Source: Guillardia theta CCMP2712
Lineage: Eukaryota > Cryptophyceae > Pyrenomonadales > Geminigeraceae
Length of the DNA: 32,940 nucleotides
Reading direction: 5' to 3'
NCBI RefSeq assembly: GCF_000315625.1
Contig: NW_005434640.1
Span: 210,547-243,486 of the forward strand
Positions 32,559 to 32,940 of the stretch are shown one piece after another; position 1 is the first letter of the stretch; every line of letters starts with the position of its first letter. The position numbers were made by a program, and so were the translations under genes. Under the pieces are notes generated by a model. It ran no database searches. It had not been told where the DNA came from and worked only from the letters and a program-made list of their open reading frames with translations.

Positions 32559-32940
32559 GAGATCAAGAGGGGAGGACAAAGATAGCAAAGCGACTACTAG
32601 CCGGGGCAGCTCAGCCATTCTTATTCCCGTGCGTAGAGAATGGCAATCATTGGATTCTACTAATGGCAGATTTTGACACAAAAAGAATACGCATTGTTGA
32701 TTCACTCACCACGGCTGAGAGAGACTTGGGGATTGTCAGAAGTCAAAGGGGAGGCACAGTTTCAGCTGGGAAGGCGCACAACGAATGGACTTAGCCACAC
32801 TCGCGGCGACCATTGTCACGGAGGCATTCAGCGACCAGCACGAACATGCAACGACATGGCGGGTTTACCCTGTCAACTGAGCTACAACAAACAGACAATC
32901 ACAACTGTGGGATCTTCATACTGTTGCATTTGCTGCTGAT
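32559..32940 (+). pseudogene. C48 (Ulp1-type) cysteine protease remnant, frameshifted, cut by window end
   Basis: C48 proteases of this kind process SUMO-like proteins and are often carried by transposable elements. At 32625-32715 one frame reads FPCVENGNHWILLMADFDTK then IRIVDSL, the His and Asp motifs of the family. At about 32778-32877 a second frame reads AQRMDLATLAATIVTEAFSD and then WRVYPVN before a stop. From about 32873 the first frame resumes as QQTDNHNCGIFILLHLLL, with the catalytic Cys. The full His-Asp-Cys triad is visible but spread over shifted frames, so this is a broken copy unless short introns explain it. It starts directly after the BBOF1-like stop codon and has no visible start. 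Confidence 0.65.

Noticed and set aside
1-32940. tRNA, rRNA or CRISPR features
   Set aside because: No cloverleaf with GGTTCRA box, rRNA-like block or regularly spaced repeats was found on reading both strands.

Overview
This window looks like nuclear DNA from a ciliated or flagellated unicellular eukaryote, most likely an alga or other protist. Every gene I could reconstruct has GT-AG introns. Their phases can be followed by eye, and most introns are very short (about 42-62 nt). The density, the short introns and the mixture of ciliary genes would suit a cryptophyte such as Guillardia, but that name is a low-confidence guess. No bacterial, organellar, rRNA, tRNA or CRISPR signature was seen.

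Layout. 30-4736 (-): DZIP1/iguana-like protein. 5002-6097 (+): type II membrane protein with an amidotransferase-like lumenal domain. 6469-7539 (-): small four-helix membrane protein. 7814-10494 (+): WDR92/DNAAF10 WD40 protein in 12 exons. 10670-12084 (-): RMDN/FAM82-like protein. 12727-16306 (-): soluble adenylyl cyclase (ADCY10)-like protein. 17615-19020 (-): CCDC25 in 10 exons. 20180-21334 (+): PDZ-like plus coiled-coil protein. 21534-24260 (-): secreted/TM protein with a C-terminal RING finger. 25353-27734 (+): Crypton-like tyrosine recombinase with host-type introns. 28177-29568 (+): signal-peptide plus coiled-coil protein. 30427-32558 (+): BBOF1-like (DUF4515-type) coiled-coil protein. 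32559-32940 (+): remnant of a C48/Ulp1-type protease, frameshifted and running off the window.

Five of the genes belong to families tied to cilia, basal bodies or microtubules: DZIP1 (transition zone), WDR92 (dynein pre-assembly), RMDN (microtubule-associated), ADCY10-like cyclase (flagellar bicarbonate/cAMP signalling) and BBOF1-like (basal body orientation). They are not an operon, but the local enrichment is notable. Gene pairs are often divergent with short shared promoters (DZIP1/5002 gene, 265 bp; 7539 gene/WDR92, 274 bp) or convergent (WDR92/RMDN, 175 bp).

The spacers carry two kinds of dispersed sequence that I cannot name. One is a G-rich GGGGTGGGGTAGG-type tract found at four sites, each just 5' of a gene. 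The other is a family of very GC-rich CCGG/CCCGGAGTCC islands at four intergenic sites. Introns are often filled with simple repeats, and one hexanucleotide array lies inside DZIP1 coding sequence, where it makes a spurious poly-arginine frame.
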